A DNA stretch of 27,445 bases from Melampsora larici-populina 98AG31 (GCF_000204055.1 NW_006768838.1:392140-419584), one strand, 5' to 3'; counted from the first letter of the stretch, positions 10,397 to 20,268 are shown. Numbers and translations: made by a program. The notes: a model not told the origin generated them from the sequence alone.

Positions 10397-10655
10397 TTGT
10401 TTTGCCAGAAGACCTTGCAAGCTCATTGGAAAAAGTATGATATCTCCAAAAGTGAAAAGCAAGATATTGGAATTTTTCTTCAAGATGAAAAGGGTGAATC
10501 AAAGTGGAGAGAAGATATTGTACAAACTAACATGTTATTGGGAGTTTGGGCAGATACAACCTCAATTAATTACAATAGTGGTGTATCAAGACTAATAAAT
10601 TTTGCACATGAAATAAGGCCTGAAGATGAGAAATTGTTACCTTTATCACTTAGGG
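10397..10655 (+). pseudogene. N-terminal (core-binding) part of a DIRS tyrosine recombinase
   Basis: Following the RNase H fragment, one frame includes LLGVWADTTSINYNSGVSR then LINFAHEIRPEDEKLLPLSL. The W.D.TS.NYNSGVSRL..F pattern ending in LLPLS matches the SAM-like core-binding domain that starts the recombinase of these elements. The frame breaks at the module array beginning at 10653, and no Arg/His/Tyr catalytic region is visible afterwards. Confidence 0.6.
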
Positions 10656-11118
10656 CGTGTTCACTTAGGCCATGTTCACTTAAGCGCTTTTTCGTGAAAA
10701 TTCGCATTCTTGACTGTTGAGAAATCACATTCTGTGAAATATGTTTGATTTCTTATTTATAAGCATTCTAGAAATCACAGAATGCTTATAAAAAGCGATT
10801 TATTGGGACATTCTAAGGGCACGTTCACTTAAGGAATTTCTGACCAAAAATCACATTCTGTAAAATTTTTAATGCAAAAATGAAACATACACCACCAAAT
10901 AGACACTTTAAATTTTGCAGAATGTGATTTCTCACCAGAAATTGCTTAAGTAAGTGAATTTGCCCATAGGCCGCGTTCACTTAAGCACTTTTTTGTGAGA
11001 AAGTGCTTTCTTGAATGTTGAGAAATCACATTATGTGAAATGTGTTTGATTTCTTATCTACAAGTGTTCTGTAAATTGCAGAATGCTCATAAAAAGTATT
11101 TTTTGGTGATATGTATAC
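10653..11118 (+). mobile_element. Head-to-tail array of about 149-bp MITE modules sharing GTTCACTTAAG ends
   Basis: A 16-bp remnant (GGGCGTGTTCACTTA, 10653) is followed by three modules starting GGCCATGTTCACTTAAG (10669), GGGCACGTTCACTTAAG (10817) and GGCCGCGTTCACTTAAG (10969). Spacing is 148 and 152 bp. Modules 1 and 3 are the same family, with the same words in order (TTGAGAAATCACATT, TGTTTGATTTCTTAT, AATGCT.ATAAAAAG). Module 2 is different inside and is itself a foldback: its right end, complemented, reads GGGCAAATTCACTT ... GCAATTTCTGG ... ATCACATTCTGC, mirroring its left end. Module 1 has a perfect 12-bp stem, TATAAGCATTCT with AGAATGCTTATA (10758-10790), which is decayed in module 3. 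Confidence 0.75.
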
Positions 11119-12196
11119 TGTTCTCAGTAATCTCTGAGTATTCCACACTCTCAAAGTGTCACATTACTTCCACACAGCCCTCAAAATGGATTATGGGTAT
11201 TTCTACTCCCACTGGGGTACCACCGGTGTGGAGTACAGTGGGTGCCCCCACTCTGACCTTATCATCCCAGTGCAAGGTTAGAAGGGATTAAAACTCTACA
11301 AAGTAGACTGGAATTTCAAAAACATATTTAGATTAGGCATACACATGTTTACCATATAAGATAGGGCCCATGCATTTTCCCTTGTCTCATCAGGTGTGAT
11401 AAAGATGTCAAAGAGCAAACCTGCAATTAAAAGCTACTATTGCCCGAACCTATATCTGCTTCAGTTTTTTCCTTTAGTTATCTATAACATTTGTTTGGTG
11501 TTATTGTCATCCACTTGACTTTCTTTAGTTCCTTCAGTTGTTTTTTTAGTTTCCTGATTTTCATGCTGTGTACACACCCACCAAGACCCACTATAATCAA
11601 GCCACTGGTTCCTGGCAAGCTTTTGCCTTTCCCTCCTGAGTATAAACATACCACTTGTAACTGCTGCCCATCAATCTTCTGCATACACAGGAAAGCGCAC
11701 ACCACTGTGTAAAAGAACAAAGCAACAACCTAACACACCACTTGATGGACGTGGGGGGTGATTATAATTCATTCTCAAGAGTCAAAAGTGATATTTTGGA
11801 CCTCAGCTCACAGTTATGTTACAGTGCACTTTTGACAAATATTAACCGTTCCTTTGATGTGACCTCCCATAAAACTCAGGTCACTTTGGTACGTCACCGT
11901 GAGAAGTTTTAATCCTTCCTTTATTTAGCTTTGATTATAATCATTTCAGACTGTACTTCTGTACAACTCGCTATGTACAAGCCTTTGGTTTCTCTGCCCA
12001 CACCTGGTCAACAAGGCAAAGACCTAAAATGAGATTCCTTGGATAAGAAAGTTATAAGATAACTATTAGAACTGAACAAGGCGTAGTCCAAAGATGCATG
12101 GATGGTTGATTACTACAGACAAATTTGAATATATGAGAAACTTGTACTATACTCTGTGTCATATGTTTATATGTACAAGATAGAGACTGCACATAG
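11119..12196. other. No recognised gene; decayed repeat DNA
   Basis: A segment near 11190-11280 is richer in G and C (CCCACTGGGGTACCACC and nearby near-complementary GTGGGTGCCCCCAC) and may be a small foldback element. A minus-strand frame at 11478-11720 ends in a Lys-rich peptide (MKIRKLKKQLKELKKVKW), but I see no family and treat it as doubtful. The remainder is AT-rich with frequent stops. Confidence 0.4.
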
Positions 12197-12356
12197 TCTA
12201 AATTTTCAGCTTTTTTGGCTGTGATTGATTCTTCATCATTAATCATTGATCATAGGGAAATTGGGAGTGGGGAGAATCTAAATTTTCAGCTTTTTTGGCT
12301 GTGATTGATTCTTCATAATTAATCATTGATCATAGGGAAATTGGGAGTGGGGAGAA
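12197..12356 (+). repeat. 80-bp tandem duplication, two copies
   Basis: Copy 1 (12197-12276) and copy 2 (12277-12356) start TCTAAATTTTCAGC and end GTGGGGAGAA. They differ at one base (TTCATCATT against TTCATAATT). Such near identity in otherwise degraded DNA points to a recent duplication. Confidence 0.95.
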
Positions 12357-12487
12357 GCTAGGAGTGTGATCAATTGCAAAAATAACACGTCAGAGAAGCC
12401 AATTGTGTTTCGAAGTTGCACCCAGCCATTTGCATCTGGTTCAATCTAGTTGGGTGCGTCCAGGCTACAAGTGCCGCGGAAGTGGAG

Positions 12488-13575
12488 TTAGTATGAGATA
12501 CATGCTGACAAAAGCACAATTGAAGAGACTTGCAATGTCCATTCCAAGAGCATTTGTTTGGAATCCATCTCTTCTTTGGTTGCACCGATAGCTTCGAAAG
12601 CCTTTGGAAAGAAAAAGTAATTGAAAATAAGTTAAAGTGGTCGGGTGGTCTTGAGACGCAAGACAAGTGTGACTTACCCCTCTGGTCAACCAGAGCTCTT
12701 TGCAGCCAACATCGGGTCGAGATGAAGGAATATGCATCGTACAGCCATCTACGACTGGGACTACAGTCAGACTACCTGGGGCAGCTGTCTGCCGAACTTT
12801 GCCTACAAGACTGGCTCGCATAGTACGAGAAACATTTAGTCGGATGTACCCTGATGACTAAGATGAAGCATAAGGATTCTCACAGTCTCTTGAAGCAATT
12901 CCTTTTATCAACACTGCCAGTGCCCGTTCAAGATAGAATCATAGGTTGGGCGCTGCAGACTTATCTACTAAGAGAAAACTACTCACGACTCGAGCCAGCC
13001 TGTGTGTGTAGCCTGCGGGTCCTCATCGACAGCCCCGTTCCAAAGACAGGCAGATACGGAGTTTGAGGTGTAGGGTTGGCCACATATCTGGATGCAACAA
13101 TAAACACATCAACACTGGGCTTACCGCGGGAGATGGGTGCATGGCGTACGGTTTCTTCGTCTCCCGACACTTCAACACTCTGGTTTGGCCAAGGGCCAAT
13201 TTTGTGAAGAGTGGTTCATTGTCAGGCATCAGATCGAGTAAAGTCTTCCCAGAGCACTCTTAAAAATCGGCGATGCGTACCCCTATAAGATTTTTGAACG
13301 GGTTTGGGGTAGACGGTGAGGTTGCGAGGTTGGGATTTTCACCTGGAATCTTGATATAAGTGAGAAGATCAAGGTCAGCGCGTGAGCACACATGAGTATA
13401 TCCTTGCTGCGCTTACCATCCTGACCTGGCCCTGCGCCATGAACGGGGTATTTGTGGGTCTTCTTTGAAGTTCTTCCCAAAAGGAGTAGCAAACTGTGCG
13501 AGGGAGTGCGCGCTCTTGGGAGATGACGAATCGAGCGCTTGATAGCAACAAGAGGGCTACAAAGTTTGTTAACAT
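12488..13575 (-). pseudogene. Secreted RlpA-like double-psi beta-barrel protein, 5 exons with one in-frame TAG
   Basis: On the minus strand I join exons 13575-13417, 13349-13281, 13179-12987, 12901-12678 and 12601-12488 (759 bp, 252 aa, stop TAA). Introns are GT-AG, and three of the four donors are close to consensus (GTAAGC, GTGAGT, GTAAGT). Exon 1 begins with a signal peptide, MLTNFVALLLLSSARFVISQ. The middle, about residues 54-140, is unrecognised. Exons 4-5 carry the family signal: GYIRLN, TVVPVVDGC, then GCKELWLTRGAFEAIGAT and LLEWTL. This is the V.VVD.C ... DLS..AF..LG ... W pattern of RlpA-like double-psi barrels (expansin, barwin and fungal papain-inhibitor-like proteins). Fungal members are usually small secreted proteins, and some act at plant surfaces. 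A TAG at 12858-12860 falls in exon 4 (CAG to TAG would explain it). Either the gene is dead or intron 3 is spliced differently from my model. Confidence 0.5.
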
Positions 13576-14155
13576 CTTGATGACTAGATCTATGGATACG
13601 ATGAGCTGCTATCCATGGAAAAGGCTGCATTGTTTTTATCAAGTCAACGCCCTCCGTGAACGTCACGCGACTAGACTCGCAGATCTGCCAGGGCAGTGGC
13701 AGACCCTTCTCCTATCAAATTGACCAGGAGTCTGGAGATGCAGCCATTGTCCGGCGGAATGCCTTTTTGCCAAGTCGGACCGAGGCTAACCCGTTATGAC
13801 CGCGCCAGCGCAGCCTACACCAAATCACTATCAAGCGAGATCATGATCTCCATGCAGATGCCGTGGGAGCAGCTTCCAGATTTCGCGATAAGTAGGTTAT
13901 CGTTCTCATAGCAGAGGATAATAGAACTCTCGGACTTCTGCTTAAATTCAATTTAGACCGCTGGTTCTGAGCAAATATGATCAAAAAGAGTCAATCAAAT
14001 AGCTATTCAAGGGGCTTCTGACAAATGATGGAGCTGGAAACAAGGCCTTTAAAGCGTCTTGCAATCCATAATATTTGTGCGGGAATTCTCCCAAAGACAA
14101 ACAAGCTATCACCACAATCCACTTAGGCTGAATGTCCAAGTTACAACACATTGGG
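13576..14155. other. Upstream flank of the minus-strand secreted gene, no other gene recognised
   Basis: The base composition stays less AT-rich up to about 13920, like the gene to its left, then drops. The open frames here on the plus strand (13496-13723, 13696-13911) lie antisense to the gene or its promoter and have no motif I recognise. Confidence 0.4.
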
Positions 14156-14553
14156 TCAAACAGTTGAGGTTATTGGCACCTGAACCTGGATTGAAATGAG
14201 TGTAGCGGTGGCAGTGCTGAGTTTTCTTATACGCCGGTTTATTTTCATCAGCTTCACTTTTGCCTGCTCTTTCTTTCTCATTTCCTCCACCATCACCATC
14301 TTTCTTTTCACCTTTAGTGCCTTATGCTTCTTTTTGCATCTCCATCTTCTTTTCTGTAGCTCTTTGAGTCCTTCCTCTTGTCTTCTAACCACTGTTACCT
14401 GATCTTGATGCTGATACAGGGTTTGTTAATGTTTCTTGAGTTCCATCTTTATTAGTTAGAGCTGTGTTGTTCAATTTGTCTGTGTAATCTTGTGCCAAGG
14501 ATCCTTTGATGATGTCGATGTGTGTTATTTTGTTTCTCACATCTTTGACAAAC
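14156..14553 (-). pseudogene. Lys/Glu-rich coding remnant, probably transposon-derived
   Basis: From 14553 leftward on the minus strand one frame reads FVKDVRNKITHIDIIKGSLA, then DYTDKLNNTALTNKDGTQET, to a stop near 14395. The following sequence codes in all frames for K-, R- and E-rich peptides because the strand is purine-rich. It resembles the hydrophilic leader of a transposon ORF, but no domain is recognisable. Confidence 0.25.
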
Positions 14554-15279
14554 TTGGAATCTGAAACTCAATGTTCCAATTGTCTACTTGAATTTCCTAT
14601 TCCATAGCTTGGTATTTTTTCATGTTCCTCCTTCTTTCTTGTTAATATTTGAGGCTCTGTAGATAAGATAAACAATTTTTTTATTGGGATGGGCATGGGC
14701 AAGTGAAAAACTTTGCATACTTAGTACCACCCATTCAAGGCAAGTGAGACTCATGCATGAAGCTGGTTGCAAAATACTCAGCCCCCTGAGTTGTGCTATA
14801 CCCTCCAATGATCCTTGGACAATCCAGAAAGGTTGGACATGCATTGTCTGGCTCAATCTAATCTGCGTATGGCAGGCGTACTTTTGGGGAAACACAAAAA
14901 ATTTGCACTGTCCATGATGTTTGGAGCTCACCCAACGTCCAGCACATTTGCAATGTACACTGTGCTAATAGATGGGCTCTGATCCCTGTATCTTTTTGGC
15001 TGTCTATGTACAGTCCTCTCCACGTGGTTCATGTATTTAATTATTCAGTTTCTGCAGTAGTACTGGGACAATCTCAAAAAGAGAGCTATATATTGAAACA
15101 ATTTGATTGCTCATATCACTTTTGATCCATTTGATTGAGTTAAGCCAGAGATATCAAGAAAAATCACAAACAAAGAGATAGAAAGAAGAGAAAAGACAAC
15201 TGTAGCCCTCCAATTGGAACAATTTAGTCCACCTGAAATCCATGAGAGCAGTGTTGTACAGGGATTTGGCGCCTGTCAA
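14554..15279. other. No gene recognised
   Basis: Stops occur in all frames except for two overlapping antisense frames at 14620-14931, neither with a recognisable motif. The DNA is AT-rich and unstructured at the scale I can see. Confidence 0.4.
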
Positions 15280-15603
15280 TCAAGGTGTTCTCCAGCCGGT
15301 ATCCGGCGAGTTCAAGCCATTCCGACAAACAAACCGCCAGATTATCCAGCCACCGGATGATGTCAAAGGCCTTTCCGGCATACAGATCCGTTGGCTGATC
15401 CGCCGGATATCCAGCCAAAACACTGGGTCCGGGTCCCTGACAACACGCATAAGCTGCAGTATCTGGCGTGTTCAGGCCATTCCAACAACCATACCGCCAG
15501 ATTATCCAGTCACTGGATGGTTTCAAAACCCTTTCCGACATCCGGATCCGACGGATGCCCCAACGGATATCTGTCGGATCTTCGGTGCCGGAGTACACCT
15601 TGA
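15280..15603. mobile_element. Non-autonomous TIR element, 324 bp, perfect 8-bp target duplication, internal 160-bp repeats
   Basis: The left end TCAAGGTGTTCTCC (15280) and the right end GGAGTACACCTTGA (to 15603) are inverted repeats with one mismatch. An identical 8-bp sequence, CCTGTCAA, flanks both sides (15272-15279 and 15604-15611). An 8-bp duplication suggests hAT, although the terminal bases are not the classic CAGGG/TAGGG. The interior holds two diverged direct repeats offset by 160 bp, aligned on TTCAAGCCATTCC (15311) and TTCAGGCCATTCC (15471), followed in each by ACCGCCAGATTATCCAG and GG.TTTCAAA...CCTTTCCG-type words. It is GC-rich (many CCGGAT) against an AT-rich host. Confidence 0.8.
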
Positions 15604-15611
15604 CCTGTCAA

Positions 15612-16216
15612 TCAACATGTGATTGGGTGACAACCTGGTGAATCCTGGCTTGCTTGAACCCCAAACCAACGGAAAAAGATGGCCATCTGTCCTGCAAGGA
15701 ATGACCAATTGGATTTTTTTCAAATCCATGCGTCCAACATCTGATCTGGTGTATGACAGGATATCCATTGCACTTCTGAAATTCTGGAACTTTGGCTTGA
15801 AATTTCTAGATTTTTTTGCTTTTTTACAACTCACTTGATAGTAATCACACTCAATCACTTGCTTGATAATCAATTCACTTGGTATAATTCAATCAAAGGC
15901 AGAAAGGCTAAGACTTGATAGGCTTTGAGCAAACTTGCCCTCCGTGTTCACTTGAGAATTTACAGGTTTCAAGTTCTCCATTTGATCTAGTTGTAATTTT
16001 TCCACTTCAACATTTGCCTTTTGAATTTGATCTGATCTTGCTTTCATTCTAGATCATCTCTTTTGTTTTGATTCCTCCACTACCCAATCAGTCCACACAC
16101 AAGAGTTGAACTTTGAATACTCAAATCACTTTTTACCTCTCAATCACCATATTAAACTTAAATCATATTATCACCTCTCAATCATCATCAAATTAATCTT
16201 ACACAAAGTCTCAAGC
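15612..16216. other. Flank between MITE and hAT gene
   Basis: AT-rich DNA with no gene. Two adjacent copies of the word ACCTCTCAATCA lie near 16136 and 16173. The left terminal inverted repeat of the hAT element is expected somewhere here or further left, but I could not identify it. Confidence 0.35.
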
Positions 16217-17211
16217 CACAAACAGTGTTTCTAGAACAACAACTGATTCAGAATCTCAAGTAGATAATTCTGATATCACTGAGACTTCAAATACAACCAG
16301 TTGCCAACCAAGCCATGTGTGGATATATTTCAAGAAGGTACTGGGCAAACAACTCAACAATTGTCATTGTATCATGAAGAATGGAAAATTGTGTGAGAGA
16401 GAAATGACCTGTGATAATAATTCAAGTTGTAAATCAATGAGAAATCACCTCAAGTCTCAGCATGATGATTGCAACAGCAATTCAAAAAATCAATCTGACA
16501 TTACTCAAGCATTCAAGAAGGTCAAGACATCTCACTCAGTAAGTCTTGAATTTTCCCTTTTCCCTACATTCAAAGACCAAGACAACATAGCCCATGATGT
16601 TCAATTATCATGATTTTAAGAACGGTCTCTACACCAACACACTTGGCATTGCACTGACACATTTCATTTCTGAATGAAAAATTTCTATTTCAGCCATGGA
16701 ATGTTTTTCATTTTCCTCTCCTGCGCCTGCACTTGACCACACAGAGAGCCTACTTGGTCACACAACCTATGGCCTACTGCCCCCCCGCACTGTTCTGACA
16801 CATGTAGCCTCAGGCTTCAACTATGGCAGTTTCAACGCAAGGTTTTGTAGACACTATTTGATACTTAAGAATAAAAACTACTGATTTAAAAACAAAACTA
16901 CATACCTATACAATGGAAAAATTGAATATGTACATCTTTAAATAATCTATGTGAGAAATGCAAGACTCCTTTTAATGGAATGAAAATCATTCCAAGACCT
17001 CCAGAAACTATGCACTCCTAAAGTCAAGGGGATGCTTGTCAAATGCTATGCAATAGCTCAATACATGTGCCAAGCATACTATCACTTTGAAGACCATGTC
17101 AAGAAGTTAAGGTTTATCTTATGTTGTATGATTGAAAAACTTGATATTGATGCTTGAAATCAATCCTCATCATCCAGGTGCACATGAATCATGCAAACAA
17201 TCTTGGAAGTA

Positions 17212-17460
17212 TCATACTTGATTATTTAAAAAAGGGACTTGATAAACAACAACAGCCTGAAATCTTTCTTGAAGCTGTTTTTCCTTAGGCTGGATTCCTC
17301 TAGAAAGTTTACAGCTTGGACAAGCTGTGTACAGATGCACAAGACTTGTAAAGACTTCCAGTATATTCTGAAGCTTTCTGGAGCCAACTTTCCCTGAATG
17401 CAACACCACATTTTTGTGCATCCCTTTGAAAAATGTTTACAAGAAACCTTTCTTGCAGGA
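17212..17460 (-). repeat. Inverted, diverged copy of 18050-18245
   Basis: Read on the minus strand, this stretch matches the plus strand at 18050-18245: TTTCAAAG..., then GGCTCCAGAAAGCTTCAGAATAT against GGCTTCAGAATATC, AGTCTTTA, and TTTC.AGAGGAA.CCAGCC.AAGGAAAA.C.GCTTCAA. Translated, both give a YTA..RC..SRG.QPKE..LQ-type peptide. Divergence is high, so the duplication is old. Confidence 0.6.
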
Positions 17461-18049
17461 GACACAGTCAACAAATATTAGAAATTGCATAAGAGTTGAA
17501 GCTTAGTACTTTTCTTTGATCACATCCTTGCATGATATATCAAAGAAATTTGATCAAGGAGGTGTGTAAGTGATGGTTTAGGAGGAGTTGATAGGTGAGT
17601 GACCAGTTGTTTAGTGGATAAGACATTTGAAGACTTTGAACATGAGTCAAGTATGATTTTGGCTTCAAGGTAAACTCATGAAAGTCTCCCTCTTGCTTCA
17701 CGAGTTGAGTTGATCAAGTCTCTCCCTCTCCTTGTGGGTATGAAGTCAACTTGGCTAGTGACGTAGGGAGGGACTTCCATAAGTTTAGCATGAAGTGATT
17801 TGGCCAAAGAGTTACAGATATTGGAGTCAAGTTATCCAGGCACTTGTCATCATCCAGATCTGTGTGGTATGTACCAAGATTTTGGATTGACAATCACATC
17901 TTTCAAAACCCAAGTGCTTGATCAATATCTAATTTTCATTTCAATGACTCAAACAAGTGTGTTTTTGATCACTCTGCTTGATCCCCAACTTGATGAACAA
18001 TCAGGATACTGCATTATATTTCCTGCTTCCTGCACTGGATTGGGTACTC

Positions 18050-18245
18050 TTGGTGGGAGTTTTCAAAGAAAGATGTAAATTTCAAAAACTGGCTTCAGAA
18101 TATCTCTGAAGTCTTTAAAAAATGATTCCAGTCATTTGTGTCTCTATACAGCTTATATGAGATGTGAACCTTCCAGAGGAAGCCAGCCCAAGGAAAACTG
18201 GCTTCAAAAAAGCATTCCGGTGTCATTTATCAATTCCCTTAAAAC
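18050..18245 (+). repeat. Plus-strand copy of the inverted pair with 17212-17460
   Basis: This copy lies directly upstream of the hAT core motif TANN at about 18275 and probably belongs to the transposase reading frame. The partner, about 590 bp upstream in the opposite direction, is presumably the inserted or inverted piece. Confidence 0.55.
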
Positions 18246-19925
18246 AATTGATCTCACTAAGAATTTGTCTTCAATGACGGCCAACAACATCAGTACAAAT
18301 TCTGCAATTGGACAAGTCATTGGAATGTCAGAAGAAACTAACTTCAATTAAAGCACTCAAGCTTGTGGGTGTGTAGCCCACATAATCAAACTTGCTTCCA
18401 AAGAAAGCCTCAAAGTATTTGGTGAAGTTCTTGATGAAGGCAATTCTCAACTGACAACAAATATACATAACCTTGTCAGCCCCCCCAATGTGACTCATGT
18501 TATTCTTGATTTGATCTGCCATTGATTCCATGGTCTAGTCAAATGTACTCAGTCCACCCCTCAATGTGCCCAAGCCTTTGCCATCATTTTCAAATTGAGG
18601 CAACAACTTTCTAAGACTCTTGTCATTAACCCTGCAGTACAGAACCCAGCTTGTACTAACACTCAGAATGCTTCAGCTTTAAATGGTGCCAATCCTGCCA
18701 ATACAGATGATCTTGATGCTGTCAACTACTTAATTCAAGACCAAATCATCAATGAAGATATGCCACCCCCAAAGTTACATGCTGACACTGCGGATTGACT
18801 TGTAGCTGATGTCCCAACAATATGGAACTGATCCTATCACATGTTCCAAAGACTCATTCTTCTACAAGATGCATGTGATGATTTCTACAAGGCCTCAGAC
18901 TTCAAGAAATAAGCACTCTTTCCTCTTGAGTGAGTTTATGTGAAGCAGATGTGTGAGTTTCTGGAACCACTCAGAATCAACAGAAATACTTTGAAAATCA
19001 AAGTACCCAACAATGCATAAAGTGGTGCCAATCTACATTTTAGTCATACATGGGATAAAATCAGTAGGATATATCTTTATTATATCTTACTGACTGTCAT
19101 TAATCTTTACTGATGTGAATGTGATCTCAGGTAGCTTAGTGACACAATCAGAATCAACTGATTCCCACATCAAAGGTTACAATAAAGAAACTCAAAGAAT
19201 ACTTCAAGAAGGTTCGTGCAAAACCCACAGCAATCCATGCTACCATTCTGTATCCGCTTCATAAGCTGACATATCTTCAAGTGAGTATGAAGATCTCACT
19301 TCCTGATATTGCTATTTTGAATAGCTACTGATCATATTTTAAAGAATTGAAAAAAAGGAAAAAGGAATGAGCTTTTAAAACAATGATCTACTCTTCAAAC
19401 ATTAGGATGATGTCTGAAGAATAGGCCAGGAAGTTCAAACTTGAAGGCCCAACCACTACTGCAACTATCGCCAGAGAACAAGAGCAAACAAGATATACTT
19501 CACAATACTTTGAAGATTCAATATTTGCCAATCAAGATCTTCACCAGGAGCAATTAATTGAAACCCAGCTCCACCAATACCTTGGAAAAGATCTGGAAAG
19601 ATGTGACACAATTGTGTTAGATTTTTGGAAAGAACATGTCAACATCTATCCTGGAATGGCCAACATGGCAATGAGTTTTCTGGCATTCCCTACAACTAGC
19701 TTTCCCTTGGAGGGGTGTTTACCATCACTAAAATAATCTTGGCACCCCAGCAATCTAGTCTTGCACCTCAACATGTTGAGATAACTTTATATGCAAAATA
19801 TTGGTATCAAGTTTTGGTCCTTTATATATGGCTGAGTGTGTTGAGACCCCTGCTATGGCCGTAAGTAATTAGTTTCCTTTATTGTGATTTTTTTCTTATT
19901 GGGTTTTCTATTTTTCCTACTGCTT

Positions 19926-20030
19926 TGGTATCTTCAAAATACCAAAAAGTCATCCTGCCCAATGAACTCATTGTATGTTGGATATCTGACAAGACACAAT
20001 TTTTCCCTTATCCACATCCAACCTGTGAGG
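19926..20030 (+). other. Hairpins near the right end of the hAT element
   Basis: TTTGGTAT and ATACCAAA form a perfect 8-bp stem (about 19924-19948), and CCAACC/GGTTGG a 6-bp stem (near 20018-20036). The run CCTGTGAGGGTTGGGTGCTCGC looks like a decayed Ac-type subterminal region in which CG has turned to TG, so the right end of the element may be close to 20080. No matching left end was found. Confidence 0.3.
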
Positions 20031-20268
20031 GTTGGGTGCTCGCTTGAGTACTCAGGGCTCACTAATGGGGCAAGTGGGATCTAATAATTTAAGTAAATAG
20101 ATTTATATTGCAAATATAAAAGTAGTTGCAAAGAATTATAAACAAAAGAAAGGGATGAGGAAAGGAATATAATGAGATATGATTATGAATGGTGAAGGGT
20201 GGATCCTATTCCTTCCTTTAATCTTCAGGTTAACAGAGTAAAGAGTGATTTAAAGTTCACTAGACTAG

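Larger units (their letters stand above)
7497..10655 (+). mobile_element. DIRS-like tyrosine-recombinase retrotransposon relic
   Basis: Zinc-knuckle-like segment, RT, RNase H and recombinase N-terminus occur in that order on the plus strand, which is the DIRS layout. At least three other insertions break it: a MITE at 9244-9548, a repetitive AT-rich block at about 9557-9965, and the module array starting at 10653. I could not locate the split direct or inverted terminal repeats that would define its ends. The recombinase catalytic Arg/His/Tyr region was not found beyond 11118, so the element is also 3'-truncated or too decayed to read. The fragments at 5344-5740 and 6535-6950 may extend it to the left. 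Confidence 0.75.
16217..19840 (+). pseudogene. Dead hAT transposase gene (BED finger to C-terminal dimerisation domain)
   Basis: The parts occur in family order. A BED zinc finger is at 16217-16538 (SHVWIYFKKVLGKQ, C-x-C pair, then C, MRNHLKSQH) and its exon ends at a perfect GTAAGT donor at 16539. The core region at about 18247-18435 has MTANNISTNSAIG (family TADNAS.N) and CGCVAHIIKLASKESL (family GC.AH.I.L). The segment at about 18800-19010 reads WN, a stop, SYHMFQRLILLQDACDDF and CEFLEPL, matching the W.S...ML.R motif. A stretch at 19150-19280 (ATILYPLHKLTYLQ) ends at a GTGAGT donor. The dimerisation domain at 19569-19840 reads YLGKDLERCDTIVLDFWKEH, YPGMANMAMSFLAFP, then after a frameshift ILAPQQSSLAPQHVEITLYA. 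Many stops and shifts show that it is inactive. The transposase cut-and-paste role is known for the family. Confidence 0.85.

Noticed and set aside
11184..11291. Continuation of the DIRS recombinase after the MITE array
   Set aside because: Peptides such as GTTGVEYSGCPHSDLIIPVQ look coherent but do not match the recombinase catalytic motifs; the assignment could not be supported.
12403..13263. Plus-strand ORFs (12403-12591, 12530-12823, 12854-13066, 13063-13263)
   Set aside because: They lie antisense to the spliced minus-strand gene, have no motifs and change frame without splice sites.
13283..13666. 127-codon minus-strand ORF as an independent gene
   Set aside because: It overlaps exons 1-2 of the secreted gene in another frame and reads through the GTAAGC donor; the spliced frame carries the signal peptide.
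14156..14402. Very basic 78-codon minus-strand ORF as a DNA-binding protein
   Set aside because: It is a purine-rich tract that gives Lys/Arg/Glu-rich peptides in every frame; no domain is visible.
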